A stretch of DNA of 64,000 bases from Aldrovandia affinis (GCA_029706075.1 JAINUG010000194.1:620001-684000), one strand, 5' to 3'. Positions 23,201 through 35,790 are shown, counted from the stretch's first letter. Translations and numbers: made by a program. Notes: generated by a model from the letters alone, not told the origin.

Positions 23201-26200
23201 GGAGGCTCTAGCAGACACAGTGAACAAACAACACATGCTTTAGTATCGTATTTACATTTTTACACAATTAGGCTGAAATTACATTTATTGGCTCCATTGT
23301 TTCTGTTTCTGGCGCCCCAATGTAAATATTTTCACAATGCTCTTGAAAGCTTTGTGCCTTTGCAAAATAAAAATTAAGCCGGATGTCTGACACAGGCCTG
23401 TACTAACAAAAACACCTTGTCAAAGTATGTGTGGTAAAAGGTGTGTTAGGCTTTCTGAGCAAACTGCTGCATTTATTTAAGGATTAGAGATCAAATTATC
23501 CAAAGGGGCATTAGCAGATAGACTTTCGACTCCTTTTTTGCTTGTGCCAAAAACTTTGTTGATTTCGAGTAAATTTAGCACAGTGCAAAGTTCCTATAGG
23601 GCTTTCCTTTTGCTTACCCTTCTCACGTCTATGAAAAAGCTGTCATCTTAACCCTATCTTGAACCCCAGCACTTAATTGTTGGTTTTGTGAGGAAAAATC
23701 ACAGTGTGCTCCCTTTACAATAATCCCCATAATCCCTGTTGTATTTTTAGGTTTATATACAGTAACCAGTGCACAGCAAACATCCCTGAAACAGTTACCG
23801 TATCTATGGAAAGCTCCGCGTGGCTTGGACTCATGTTTGTTCACCTGTAGTACTCCTCACACTTCTTGGGCATGACATGACATCACTCATCGCACAGGTA
23901 GTGAAGGGGGGAGATATGGTTCCCTGTGCATTGCAATATAATCCTACTCATGTTGTTATATTTTACTCACAGTTTCCATACTGCACTGGTTAGCTTCACA
24001 GGTGAGCCCTGTGACATGGCCATTTCTCTCTACAGATCACCCATTGCTTTTTCAACAGAGTTGTCTAATCTGGAACCTTTCTTAGACTGACTGGCAACCG
24101 TCTCTCTAAATTTGGCCTGCACGGAAAAGTATGTAATGGGCTCTGATTAAAGAGCAATCAAGTTACATACAGTAACTAGGCAGGTAAGGAAGTAAACCTG
24201 CGAATCACCACTATTCCCTCATTTTTACACAGTTCTCAAAAAGCAGCAGGTGCAGTTAAAAATAAATAAACACAGACTGCTTTTTCAGTTGGTAATTTCA
24301 GACACATCCCTGCCTAAGATAACGTTATCACTTCATGTCCTTCTTGTAATTTCCTAATAAAAAAAACCCTTAAGACAATATTGGAACTTCCTGTTTCTTA
24401 AGTACACCAAAAAGCAAGAAAATATTTTCAACTGTATTAAGTCAAAGAAAGACAGAAGTTTGTGCACTGAAACAGTCACATATTACTATTGCTCTTACAT
24501 CAGACAGTTTTATTGTGGAAATGTCACCTAATATTAGTACTAATACTTTACCAATTATGGTGAATCATACAATTATGTAAACTGTGTAAACCGGAGTAGA
24601 TATCCTTTACACAACAGTGAGTGTAATTCTAGTTCTCTATCGGCGATACATGATTATTTAGACTCCTCGGGACACTAGCTATAGACAGCTGGGCCAAATA
24701 CAAGGAACTACATGGTGTTTTATGGTCATCTAGGGAGGCTGTTGATACCAGCTCTGAAAGAAAGACCAGAAGCAGGGTAAACTTCCTGTGTCGTAGTTTC
24801 ACTTGACCAGCCCTGACTTCAAACGATGAGACTCCCTGCCAAGCACAACAGAAAGAACCACTTCAGAAAAAAATGGAACAGTTGCACATGCTTACCTAGA
24901 AGGAAAATAACTGCTCTTTTAATGTAAGGTTGTCTAAAAAATATATGACTCACTCATTATTTCCATTCCACAAGAACAGAAACAGCTTCGCATCCACAAT
25001 TGCGGCCATAGATGTAAAACAATCTTTAACATTGAATTTAAGCATAGTTCAGAGTGGATTGTTTTGCTGTGTGTTTAACAGTATTGTGTTTGTCCTCTAA
25101 TATCTCTGCTAGTGCACTCCATGTTGCGACACATTAAGGGGAGTGCTCGGCAGGTTTGGAGGAATACCCTTGCTGCAGATTGGAGTGTGCGTCATTGTGA
25201 ATACACACAGGGAGACCCAACAATGCTTGATCATGTGACCCCAGCATTTGGAGGAGTTCCAGAGAGCTGAGAGAAAACACAGAGGCATGCTGGTAAGCGG
25301 TAGTGGGTGGACCCAACTCATGGGCAGAAACTCACACAACAATTTTATCTAGCCCCTTGGAGCAATAAATATTTTTCATAGACCTTTCCTGTTATGAAAT
25401 CGTGGTATATCCCAGCTGAACATAAATAAACATCCCTGAAAATGTATAATAATCTCTTTGAATTGCAATTGTGTAGATCATGCCATGCATTGCTTTGGAA
25501 GCTGGTGTTTACTGGTCACTTTGTAAAGATCCGATACAGCATGCCCTTTTTAGCCTCCGCAATTTGCTTCTTTTAGAATTGTTTGAAATTGTGGAGAGAA
25601 AATCTGCACATCCGCACTAAAGGCACTGCTGCTGAAGGACATGCACTCCTCCAGTACACTCACTTGCAAGCCAGTGACTTTTTTGCATGCTAGAGGCCAC
25701 ACAGAACTACAGGACAGCTAAAGATGATCATCAGCCAGGTATATGTCTCATTGATGAAAACTGGTGGCCAGACGGCACCTTGTGCATTATTGGGAGGAAC
25801 TAATGCAACCTGAAAAAGCATGACTGACCTACAATCACCATTATACCTGTGGTGGGGCACCATACAATGAGACTAATTGTGTCCCACTCCTGTGCACGCC
25901 TGGTCATAGTGGGCCAATGACATTATGACAGCACTGAAACCTAGGACCATAGGGCTTGGGAAACACATTTTTGCATTTTGCACATTTTTTTCACACAATT
26001 TTTTTTTGTGATCAAAAATGTCAGTTTGATTAGATTGCAATGAGCGAAAATAAAGTGACATGTTTTCTTTTGTAATGAGAGCAGAGCTGAGTTAATACTT
26101 ACACAAGTTGTTTGAATTTGGACCCTGGCCATACAACACCAGTGTCAAAATGTCAACATAACATTGAAGTGTTGGTATAAGCTGCCCAAAGGCTGTATTT

Positions 26201-26755
26201 TCCATATGATGTGATTAGAATGCAATTTACTCTCTACTGATTTGAACCAAGAAAAACACATACTTTATTAAACAAAACAAATTACCCCATTTAGACACTA
26301 AAGTCTCAAGATGTAAAACAGTAAAGAACGCGCTTCAGGACATATGAGTTCAAACTGACTGGTTCAAACTAGGTTTTTTAAAATTGGGCTTTGAAGCAGT
26401 AAAAATATTCAAAGGAAACCCCTAACCATATTCCTGTCTTGATATAATGACTCCACTGTTCTTTAGTTGACTAATGTTATATATATATACAATATATTTG
26501 TATTTCCGTGTATATAATTGTTTTGTAACTAGCATCATCATCAGTGAATACATCCATACGAAATTCCCCATAACAATGCTTCAATAATGGGTTTTGGAGT
26601 TCATAAATGTAGTTTTTAGAGTTGATAAAAGTACAGTATTTCCCTTATTCCTTTTTTGATTCTGTTTTACTGAAAATCATGCCCAAAGCATGGTGCAATG
26701 AGCTCGGGGAAGCAGTGGATACTACAAGATGAAGTAAACCCTGAAGGGGCTGTAC
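17217..26755. other. Gene-free, AT-rich unique sequence
   Basis: No supported gene or complete mobile element. It holds short TA runs (18541, 22808), an A13 run near 23007-23020, and two stretches of non-repetitive, balanced composition (19490-19810 and 20490-21000) that could be conserved non-coding DNA. Open frames are all shorter than 125 codons with no recognisable domain. Confidence 0.5.
19490..19810. promoter_or_regulatory. Candidate conserved non-coding element
   Basis: This stretch has no repeats, balanced composition and homeodomain/POU-like AT cores (ATTAAT, TTTATGATTATTATG, GAATTAATATCAATG) mixed with GC-containing words, unlike the simple AT-rich DNA around it. That texture is typical of developmental enhancers. 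Conservation cannot be judged from one sequence. Confidence 0.25.
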
Positions 26756-26757
26756 CA

Positions 26758-26882
26758 AGGCCGTAACCATGGAGTCAACATTGGGGGGGACATTTAAAAA
26801 AAAATATCAGCTAGGCTATATATTGGGGGGGACATTTTGTAAATATTGGGGGGATGTGTCCCCCAATGATAGGGGCTTTCGT
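26758..26882. repeat. Fragment of an interspersed repeat with ATTGGGGGGGACATTT motif
   Basis: ATTGGGGGGGACATTT occurs twice (about 26780 and 26823), followed by GTGTCCCCCAATGAT, an inverted counterpart at about 26856. The arrangement looks like the end of a DNA transposon, but no target duplication or partner terminus is found. Confidence 0.35.
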
Positions 26883-29800
26883 TGGGCTGTACTAAGCACC
26901 TAAGCTTGATAACTGCTTCTACTGTCATACTTAGTGGGGCTACCATACTACGGCTTGCCCTACAAGTCAGAGGTGGTAGTTTCAGGTGAAGCGACTGAAA
27001 GTAGTTTAGCTTTGTATCTTCAATGTTATTCATTGTCATTCATTCTTTAAACAAGTGCACTATCGATCTACGCAGTACAACCGTGAGCAAGAGATTTCTT
27101 TGTTTTCACTATCTATCTTTACATGTCAATTTTAAGTGTACTGCATGATGTAAACTGTACAATTTAGACACAAACCAGCAATAATTCACTTGCCAAAGAA
27201 ATGTCAAATGCCGACTGTATCCTGAAGAAGGATTGTAATGTGGATATTGCGACTATGGAGGTGTGGATTACAAACAGAAGTTGGCCAGATAAACTCTGAT
27301 ACAGATAAACGCCCTTCTGTAAGGTGTCCCCATTGTTATTCCATCTTTTGAGCTGGCTGTGCAGCAGGCTAATCCTCAATTGTGTATTGCCATACAGTAG
27401 CAAGGGCCACAGGGTGCAGTGACAGTGCTAAGAAGCTGATCACAATCTCAGTGTCACTCATAGTGTCGGTAACTATACATTTTAGGCAACTGCACACACA
27501 GTATCATCTCAAATCCCTAACCACATCCTTAAGCCTAACCCCATCTCTAAGCATACCTCATTTCCAATCATAGTTCCTTATGCATTCTCACACAGCAGCA
27601 CGGCACTGTGCCCATGTGTGTTTTAGCACACATTTCTTACCTAACACAAAGTGCGACAAAGTGGTATTTAAGGTTTGGAACTGTGCGGACCCTGTAGGCG
27701 TTTCATGGCTGAAGCTAAATCCGAGGTAAAGAAAGGATTAGTAATAGCATGCTGACTTCATGCCTGATAATGCTATTAGAATAGGGTAATATGCACGAAA
27801 TGCCCAGAGCTCCTCGATGACACACAATGCAGTGGAGCTTGCTGCCACTTAAATCTGACTCACAGCGCTGTGGCGAGGGGGATCTTCCTCCCGCCAGCAC
27901 TTCTCGTGAAATCGCCTTGCCCAAATTTGGCTGCCAATTGCAGCCCGCAGTGCTTGCATTGTGTATTCTGCAGAGGTGTAAGCACTTCAGATGTCTTTTC
28001 ATATGTTGTTTTTTAGTGCGCGCATTAAGCCGCTGGGAGTTCCATTAATTGTGGGATAAGCGTGAAATACAAAGTCAATATAAGCCTCTTATACTGACAG
28101 TCCCTTACAGGGAATGTGGTTTGGAAGCCATTTTCCTGCCGTGCGTGGGTATGTGTGTGCGCGCACATGTATGACTGTTTTATGTGTGTGCGCGCTCGCG
28201 TGTGTGTGTGTGTGTGTGAATATTTGGGTGTGTGTGCACGAGCCTGTGTGCGGGAGAGGGGAGCACATGGAGGTAGGCAAACTCTTTTATGATGAACTTA
28301 CTTATGAGTTTCCAAGTTCCACTAAAGTGCACTGCTTGCAAAAAGAAATCCCAGACTGAAGACTGCAGACTGAAAAAGCCTACCTCAGTTTATTGAAAAC
28401 AACACAAATATATATATAACGCCCATTGCACCCTTCTTGCCATGCACGGATAAACTGCTGGTAACCACATGCAGATAAATGTCAGAATATTGTAGTGAAA
28501 GAGGAACCAGGTATTCTTTAATTAAAAGACTGCCATGTAAACAGTGTTGATTTGGGTTATTTTCCCATTGCACATTTGATCAATGCATATAAATGCAGAC
28601 ATCATCACATAACTACGTTCAGTGTTCCATCAACTCTAAGAGAGTTCATTCAATCCTAAAAGAGTTTATATGAGGCTGGTCGGAATACAATGTTGAATTT
28701 AGCATATTCTCTTCATTTTTCTGTGCATTCAGAGTAATTGTGCATTCTTTGTGTCTTTTTGCTTTAGTTTTTTTGCTACAAGGCAAACTGTGTGCTATTG
28801 TCTCCTAAATAAAGATGACTGTTTCCCCCTAGGTTCTGCTGCCACGTTTCATGGAGCCATGTGAAACGGCTGGCACGTGGCACATATGTATGTTGACATG
28901 ATGTGGCCAGGATCTTGCCTTAGTTTATTATTTTTCCTGTAATGACAGATTACACAGCTGACTCAAGGGCCTCTTGTATTGCAGAGAATGACACGCAGAA
29001 TCAAGGGCGTAGCTTCCACTGAGGTCCTGTACAATCTCTAGTCCTGTCCTGACGCAAGCACCACCATTCCCTCACACCTCATCACAAGTCCTCAAAGAAT
29101 GTTGAGGGGCACCTACACTGTTGTGGATCTTTGGATTAAGATGCAAAAAATATGCTTTTTCATCTAGGTGTTGTTGCTGAGGTTCTACAAGGCAATCTGG
29201 TAATTATTGTACATCTGTCCCTCAAACTGCAGCCATTCAGCTCTGATTTGGGGCCCAGTCCAATTATTCAAGCTGAACACCATCACCTCATGCAGTAGCA
29301 CCAGCAGCAACGGAATATTTTTTGAAGGGAAAAAAATACGTTGGTTTCTCTGAAATGAAACAAGTTGATGCATATAAAATAAGTCATAGGGGTAACCCCA
29401 TCAGGTGGTGGTTCAACCCCTGAGCTGTATTAATTACTGCATGCATCTGTCTGCACGCCCATCTGCAGTTAAAATGTTAAATTCTCTTAAATTACTGTAT
29501 GTGCTGTACAAAGCATTTTTTCCCGTTGAAATATAATTAAACACAGCTTGAAAAATGACTGGTGTGGTCTGACCAGGATTGGAAACCATTTATTTCACAA
29601 CACCACATCTTAACTCCCAACAAGAAATAGGACTGGCCCACTGCACAAAAGACCCAGGTCATTTGTATAGAGGCTAATTGTCCATAGCAGACCAGCATAC
29701 ACAATGAGCTCTGCTTCACTTTGTTCTACTTAATGGCTTTTTGTTCCCTGTGGTCAATGGGTTTTTGGCTCATCCCTCTTGGACAATAAGAGACATAAAA

Positions 29801-30008
29801 GTTTAATGGCTTCACTTTCATATAAATAAGTAGTGTTGCTGAAATTTTTTGGAGTTCGCAACAAGTGAACATGTCAACATACCCAATGAGATAGCTTCAA
29901 AAATGTATGAGACTCTTTGCAAACAGTTGCAAACAGGTTTCAAACAGAAAAGCATATACAATTCAGAAATGTTGAATTCTCAATTCAAACCTGCAAATAT
30001 TGATATAG
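26883..30008. other. Gene-free sequence
   Basis: No supported gene. It includes the GT/GC-rich alternating tract at 28147-28262 (separate entry). Other open frames are below 100 codons and featureless. Confidence 0.45.
28147..28262. repeat. (GT)n / (GC)n alternating purine-pyrimidine tract
   Basis: Runs of GTGTGTGCGCGCAC, GTGTGTGCGCGCTCGCG and (TG)10 alternate. Such sequence can adopt Z-DNA under supercoiling. Confidence 0.85.
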
Positions 30009-30056
30009 TATATTTATTTACATTTTACATTTTAAGAGAGCGACTTACAATATGTG
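30009..30056 (-). mobile_element. Decayed SINE/L2 3' tail fragment
   Basis: On the minus strand it reads GTAAGTCGCTCTCTTAAAAT and then ATGTAAATAAATA, matching the fish L2/SINE tail with the central GGATAAGAGCGTCTGCT part lost. Confidence 0.45.
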
Positions 30057-30903
30057 CATTAATACATAGTAGGAACATCATGTATGTTTTTAAGCATTAG
30101 TTTTCTTAAGAACCCCAACTGTGAGTTGTTTAATTGAATAATTTGCTTATTCGTTCTAGATTTTTGTTGGCGTGTCAGAGAAATGTCACAACATGTTATC
30201 TTTATAGAGTGCTCTAAATCAATAGCCAGGACAGGATGAACAGTGGAGATACTGCCAAAAGTAGAAGTGGTGACATTTGAAAGTGCTGCCAAAATGTTCA
30301 GCTGTTACCCACTATTGTTCCATGTTTTTTCCTCTATTGTTTTATTATTGGAAGCAATTTGGTAAAGGTGTTTTGCAGAAAACAAACCTGCTGCTGTTTT
30401 TTGGTACACATCCACAACACAAGGCCAGATTATTTTATATTAAAGTAAAAATGTTGGAGTCTCTGCCAAGAATCTGCAATAAAATCAGGAATCCTGTTAT
30501 GTATGGAATAACAGGTTTGAGGGAGTGCCGAGGAAGGGGGTGGAGTGCCATGTTTGATAACCAAGCCACCAAGAGCTCTTTTTTCTTTTTTAAGGCCTGC
30601 GTTCGCTTCCCCTTCACTGACTCGGAGAAACTGAACTGTGTGTGACTGCTATGTTTTGAGACAGTGGGTCATTCACATCCAACTTTGCCCATAACAAAGT
30701 GCTATAAATGCTTTGTAAATGCTTAAAAATGTATTAACATTTTAAATAGTGCACTCCATTGGCAGCAAAAAAAGTAGGTTTTTTTGGTGGGGGGGTGGGG
30801 GAGGAATCCATCATCATGACATAGTGATCTTGATTTCCTGTGGCAAAGCACTGATGTGTCAGGTCACCAAGCTACTCATACATACATACATACATACTGT
30901 ACA
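30057..30903. other. Gene-free sequence with CATA microsatellite
   Basis: No gene is supported. A 122-codon plus frame (30277-30645) lacks recognisable features. A short G-rich run lies at 30786-30802 and five CATA units at about 30876-30898, next to the Tc1-like insertion. Confidence 0.4.
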
Positions 30904-31923
30904 TACAGGGTAGATAACATTATGGAAACAATGTGAACCAAATTAAAAACATATTTTGATAAAATGCAATTAAAAAGGAGTCTATGCATGTGTTAAACAT
31001 GTCTATGCATATTAATGTCAATACTAATTACCAATATGTTTCTTCTATAAAATACATTTTAAAATTAACACTTTAATATGCGAGTTTCTGAGCCAAAATG
31101 AGAGATTTAAAGGGTTTTGAAAGAGGTCAAATAGTTGGTGCTCTATTTGCAGGTGTGTCTGTCACAGAAACAACCAAATTACTTAATATGTCAAGGGGAA
31201 CAGTGTTGAAAATCATGAGAATTATGCACTCAATAAGGAAAAACTGCATCAGGAAAGAGGAACAGTGGGCTCAAGTCAAAGCTTACTGACAGGGATAGAC
31301 CATCGCTTAACAGGATAGTTGCTCAAACGAAAAAACAACGGCCTCAAAAATGACCACAGAACTGAATCTTCACCTCCGTGACCCAGTCTCAACAAAAACT
31401 GTACATTGTAAGCTTCACAAAGTTGATATTTATGGTAGGGCTGCCATCTGGAAACCACTTTTAACCAATGCCAATGCGCAACAATGTATAACTTGGTGTA
31501 ATGAGCAAAAAACCTGGACTTTTGAGCAGTGGAAGAAAGTAATATGGTCTGATGAGTCTTCTTTTTCCTACATCTGGACAGGTTTATGTTTGGAGAAAGC
31601 CAAAGAAGCATCAGCAGCAACTCACATTGACTGTTAAACCTGATGGTGGATCTGTTATGATATGGGCAGCCATCTTGTGGGAGTCATTGGGTCGGATGGT
31701 AGAATCATGGCCCAGGAATATGAACACATTTTAGGTGACCAGCTACTCCATAGTATATTTCCATTGACTTCATCTTGCAAGGAACTGGAGGCTTTCCTTC
31801 TTGAATAACAGCATTCCAAGAAGGATCGAAGCTGTTCTGGAGACAAAGGGTGGCCCAACTCCTTATTAGTTCAAAAATATTCATATATTGTTTGGTGTTT
31901 CCATTATTTTGTCTACTCCTGTA
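30904..31923 (+). mobile_element. Tc1-like DNA transposon, decayed
   Basis: The left end TACAGGGTAGATAACATTAT and the inward-reading right end TACAGGAGTAGACAAAATAA are imperfect terminal inverted repeats starting with TA. They enclose a plus-strand transposase relic. At about 1.0 kb the copy is shorter than intact Tc1 elements (about 1.3-1.6 kb), consistent with an internal deletion. A separate TIR-like fragment of similar sequence is at 60375. Confidence 0.8.
31098..31866 (+). pseudogene. Tc1-like transposase pseudogene
   Basis: The open frame from 31098 encodes an N-terminal DNA-binding segment with a helix-turn-helix-like part (GVSVTETTKLLNMSRGTVLK). After stops and frame changes, a second piece (31350-31637) contains WSDESSF with the first catalytic Asp of the DDE/D domain. 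A third frame contains GGSVMIWAA. The tail ends KGGPTPY, as Tc1 transposases do. The region with the second Asp and the catalytic Glu (NPIEHLW-type motif) is missing, so it cannot encode an active enzyme. Confidence 0.8.
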
Positions 31924-32280
31924 TCATTGCAAAAGCGGCAACATGAAAGATGTGCCTTGAAACACCTTAGAAAATTCCTTGTTTTCTCTGCATTCTGCAC
32001 ACTACGCCCATCACTGACAAATGACTTTGCTCTCTTTGACTGGGCTAGAGTGGCGGTGTGAGAGGACCAGGGCGCTGTCAAAGCTCTCGGTCTGGCATAC
32101 TGCTGAGGAGTGGCAGGACAGAGGCCCACGGCAGGAATGTGGCCAGCAGGCGAGACCTCTGCTCAAACACAGCCTTATAAAGATTGATATGGGATCCAGT
32201 GACATTGAGTAGCTGCAGCAGCAGGAGAAATGTCACATTAAACAAACAAGGGTGGTGTCAGATGTGAGGCTGGCAGCCCA
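31924..32280. other. Gene-free sequence between the Tc1 relic and the minisatellite
   Basis: Nothing recognisable. Short open frames on both strands carry no domain. Confidence 0.4.
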
Positions 32281-32283
32281 ATT

Positions 32284-32740
32284 CCAGGAATAACAGATAT
32301 AAGGATAGTGGCAGACCAGGAATATCAGATATAGGGATAGTGGTAGACCAGGAATATCAGATATAAGGATAGTGGCAGACCAGGAATATCAGATGTGAGG
32401 AGAGTGCAGGACTAGGAATATCGGATATGAGGATAGTGCACAGCGTCAGGAATAGCAGATAGAAGCATAGTGCACAAGGCCAGGAATATAAGTATAGTGT
32501 TGGACCAGCAATATCACATATGAGAAGAGTGCAGAACCAAGAACATCAGATATGAATGATATCTTAATATTTTGTTAGTGAGGTTTCCAGACAAACCCTT
32601 TCTGGGTAGTTTTTTTTAACCTCTCCTACACATTCACTTGTGTTATTTTATATTTCATGTTTGTCAATGTGTGAAAACAAATAAATAGCAATATCAGATA
32701 TAAGGACAGTCTGGAACCAGGAATATCAGATATAGGTGAT
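32284..32740. repeat. 32-bp minisatellite, interrupted
   Basis: About nine units of roughly 32 bp, built on CCAGGAATATCAGATATAAG plus GATAGTGGCAGA, begin at 32284, 32316, 32348, 32380 and 32412. They then become more divergent and irregular to about 32562. After about 125 bp of unrelated sequence (32563-32687), one to two further units appear (32688-32740). Confidence 0.85.
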
Positions 32741-34666
32741 ATTGTGGGACCTGCCAAACTTGCATTAACTCTATCCATTGCCTGTACATAGCAATTGCAA
32801 TGGACCTCACCAGAGGGATTTCATTAAAACAGATGGGGCTTTGTCTTTGGTAATGTCTTTCACAGGATGCCTATTGTCTCAGTACTTGGGTATTTTTTCT
32901 ACCTCCTTCAGGGATCAGGTGATCTGTGTCATAGAATGGCACTAAAGCTATTTACGGTGGGGGGGGATCAGATATATACAGTATATGCTTCCTTATATAC
33001 TATTGGTTAATATTGATGGCACATCATGTCATACTGTATAAACCATCATATTACCATGCATCGTGTAAGACTGCTTTCTGCAAGGAAGAAGTGTTTCAAT
33101 GCAATTCATTTTCACAAATTCATTGTCTTACTTTACAAAACATTGATGGAGGTTCACACTACTGACCATTTATCTCAAAACGGCCCTTTTATGGCTGTTT
33201 CTTCGCATTCGAAGATCAGTGGAAGAAATTAGTCTAAAACGGTGTGTCAGCGAGTACAGGGTGGCATGACCACAGACGATGGTCAAAACCTCTCTGGTTC
33301 CAGTATAATGGTGAAATGCGTCGATACTAAACTTGGGAAATTATATCCAAGGAGTATCTACACTGCACAGGACAAGATGATCCCTGGCTTCCTTACGTCA
33401 CTGAGTGGCAGGGTAACCTGCCATCCCATCTGGTGAGTGAGTCTTCAGGCAAGCACAGTAGGACATTGCGAATAATCCTCATCCCTGCTCCTCTCTGACT
33501 CTTACTCTCTCTCTGACTCACAGATAACCCACGGTCATGGCGATCCATGGCTGAGACTAATGACTTTTCCTTTTGGATGGATTATACAGTTGTAGTGACC
33601 CAGTATTGAGTAGAACTACACCACTTTCTGGTTAAGAGGCAGAAAGAACCCCAGGCTTTTAAGGTTAAATTGGTCACAGCTACGGCTAAGCAAGGAGAAC
33701 ATGGAGAACAATAGAAGCATGAATTTGAAAAATAATTGATTTTTATTACAAAAATAGAATAGGAATATTACAATTACTTAGTAGCTAAACATATACTGTA
33801 TGGGCAGAGCGCACACTTTCCAATCCTGAATGGAGACTCAGGGTCCGCCTTCTGCACCCCACCCCAGCCCCGAGTGCCTGCGAGAGAGAGAGAGAGGGGG
33901 GGAAGAGGAATAGAGAGAAAAGCCAGAGAAGACACTGCATGCAAACCCTGGATGAACACTACAGCAAAGTCACACGTTATTCACCGCAAGCTTACAAAAG
34001 AACGACGTGCTTAAAATATATATCAGATTATTACACACCAACGTGTCCCACCATTGCACCCCGAAACACCCAAGGAATGGAGCGAAAGCTCACGCATTCG
34101 GCAAAACCCTGTTCCTCCATATACGCGTATAGGCTGCTATATTTATATATCTAGGAGCGCATTAACTTGAAGTAATAAAAATAAATAAATGAAAACAAAC
34201 AAAACCAACCAAACACATGCATTGGTCTTAAATAACCCCTAGAAACAGTGGCTGGCATGATTCCTAAAGAAAAAGGCAACCATTAGTATCTGCCAGTACT
34301 TCATGCACAATCAATGCAACCAACAAAGTCATAAATATACATACTTCACAGTAGTTGGTTCGCCGCTCATGGTTTTATGAACACTTGAGTATTGTTCAGG
34401 TAGTGCACTTGTTTTGGGAACAGAAGAGCACTTACCTCTTACGCCCATCTGCAGGAGCTATAAAACTAAAGGAAAACAAAATAAGTATACACAATGCAAA
34501 TTATGAAGCGTTTGCAGTTTTACCAATGTGCTTTACCATTGAAGAGTTGTTTTTAAGACACGTCTTGTCTGATAACCCACACAAGCCGTCTTCCATTTAG
34601 CGCAGCACTAAACTGGCCATTTTATAATCCTGAAGGGTGATCAACAAATATTGATATTGTTATGAT
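32741..34666. other. Gene-free sequence
   Basis: No supported gene. A short GA/G-rich run lies at 33880-33903. Remaining open frames are below 85 codons and featureless. Confidence 0.45.
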
Positions 34667-34799
34667 TGTTACACGGACTGGACCCAAACGCAGGACACAG
34701 ACACAAGGGATGAGATTCGGTGAGGGTATTTATTCAATACAAAGACTGGTGCGGGGGAACAAGGGAAAGGGCAGACGAAGGCACGGAAGCGGGCAGGCC

Positions 34800-35390
34800 G
34801 GGAAGCTGGCTGGCAGGCAAGCAAGCAGGGAAGCTGGCTTGGAGGCAGGGCAGGGAAGCAGGAAGCTTGCTTGTAGGCAGGAAGCAGGGAAGCTGGCTTG
34901 TAGGCAGGGAAGCAGGGAAGCTGGCTTGTAGGCAGGGAAGCAGGAAGCTGGCTTGTAAGCAGGGAAGCAGGGAAGCTGGCTTGTAGGCAGGGAAGCTGGC
35001 TTGTAGGCAGGGAAGCAGGGAAGCTGGCTTGTAGGCAGGGAAGCAGGGGATCTGGCTTGTAGGCAGGGAAGCAGGGGAGCTGGCTTGTAGGCAGGGAAGC
35101 AGGGAAGCTGGCTTGTAGGCCGGGAAGCAGGGAAGCTGGCTTGTAGGCAGGGAAGCAGGGGAGCTGGCTTGTAGGCAGGGAAGCAAGGGAGCTGGCTTGT
35201 AGGCATGGAAGCTGGGGAGCTGGCTTGTCCGTGAGCAGGGAAGCTGGCTTGTAGGTAGGCACGCTGGGAAGCTGGCTAGTAGGTAGGGAAGCTGGCTTGT
35301 AGGTAGGCACGCTGGGAAGCTGGCTTGTAGGTAGGGAAGCTGGGAAGCTGGCTTGTAGGCAGGGAAGCTTGGAAGCTGGCAGGCAAGGGA
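34800..35390. repeat. 28-bp minisatellite
   Basis: Around twenty units related to GGGAAGCAGGGAAGCTGGCT plus TGTAGGCA are arranged head to tail, with shortened variants (lacking the GGGAAGCA step) and sequence variants near 35200-35350. The period is not a multiple of three and no unit contains a minus-strand stop in any frame. Long overlapping minus-strand frames (up to 342 codons, PASLPTSQLPCFPAYK-like) therefore arise automatically and are not evidence of a gene. Confidence 0.92.
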
Positions 35391-35421
35391 GGGGGCTGGC
35401 TGGTCCGTGGGCACGCAGGAT

Positions 35422-35478
35422 GACAGGCAAGACAGGCAAGACAGGCAAGACAGGCAAGACAGGCAAGACAGGCAAGAC
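35422..35478. repeat. 9-bp tandem repeat (GACAGGCAA)6
   Basis: Six near-perfect GACAGGCAA units within the same solo-LTR-like element, next to the 28-bp array. Confidence 0.95.
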
Positions 35479-35790
35479 GAAAACCACTGGAGCTGAGAGA
35501 CAAACAAGGAAGGAGCCAGGAAGGGAAAACAAACAATCTGACAAGGAATGAAGGAGAAACCGGGGTAGATATACACTGCAGGGCTGATGAACTTGATGGG
35601 AGGCTGGTGTGCCGGAATTGGTAACAGGTGAACATGATGAGTGGTAACGAGGGAATGATAACGGGATAATTGAAAAGAATAAAACAATTAACAACAATCA
35701 CAAGGGAGAAAAGGAAAACCGAGACAGGAACAAGGGAAAAACTGTCAGGAAACACAAGGGAGGTGGACAGGACGGGACGGAGACGTAACA

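Larger units (their letters stand above)
34667..35790 (-). mobile_element. Solo-LTR-like element carrying internal minisatellites
   Basis: The 1.12-kb unit has short inverted ends (TGTTAC at 34667, GTAACA ending 35790), so on the minus strand it begins TG and ends CA like an LTR. The same strand shows a TATA-like GTGTATATC at about 35576-35568 and an AATAAA at 34734-34729 near the far end, the order expected for U3-R-U5. Only 3 bp (GAT) are shared at the flanks, so the target duplication is not clear. No primer site or polypurine tract can be assigned. It could instead be another class of non-autonomous element. Confidence 0.5.

Noticed and set aside
32284-32740. CRISPR-like array
   Set aside because: Units are contiguous without unique spacers, in an animal genome: it is a minisatellite.
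34669-35697. Minus-strand frames of 342, 317, 158 and 159 codons encoding Pro/Ser/Leu-rich repeats
   Set aside because: They are a consequence of a 28-bp repeat unit without minus-strand stops; more than one frame is open over the same DNA, which a real gene would not need.
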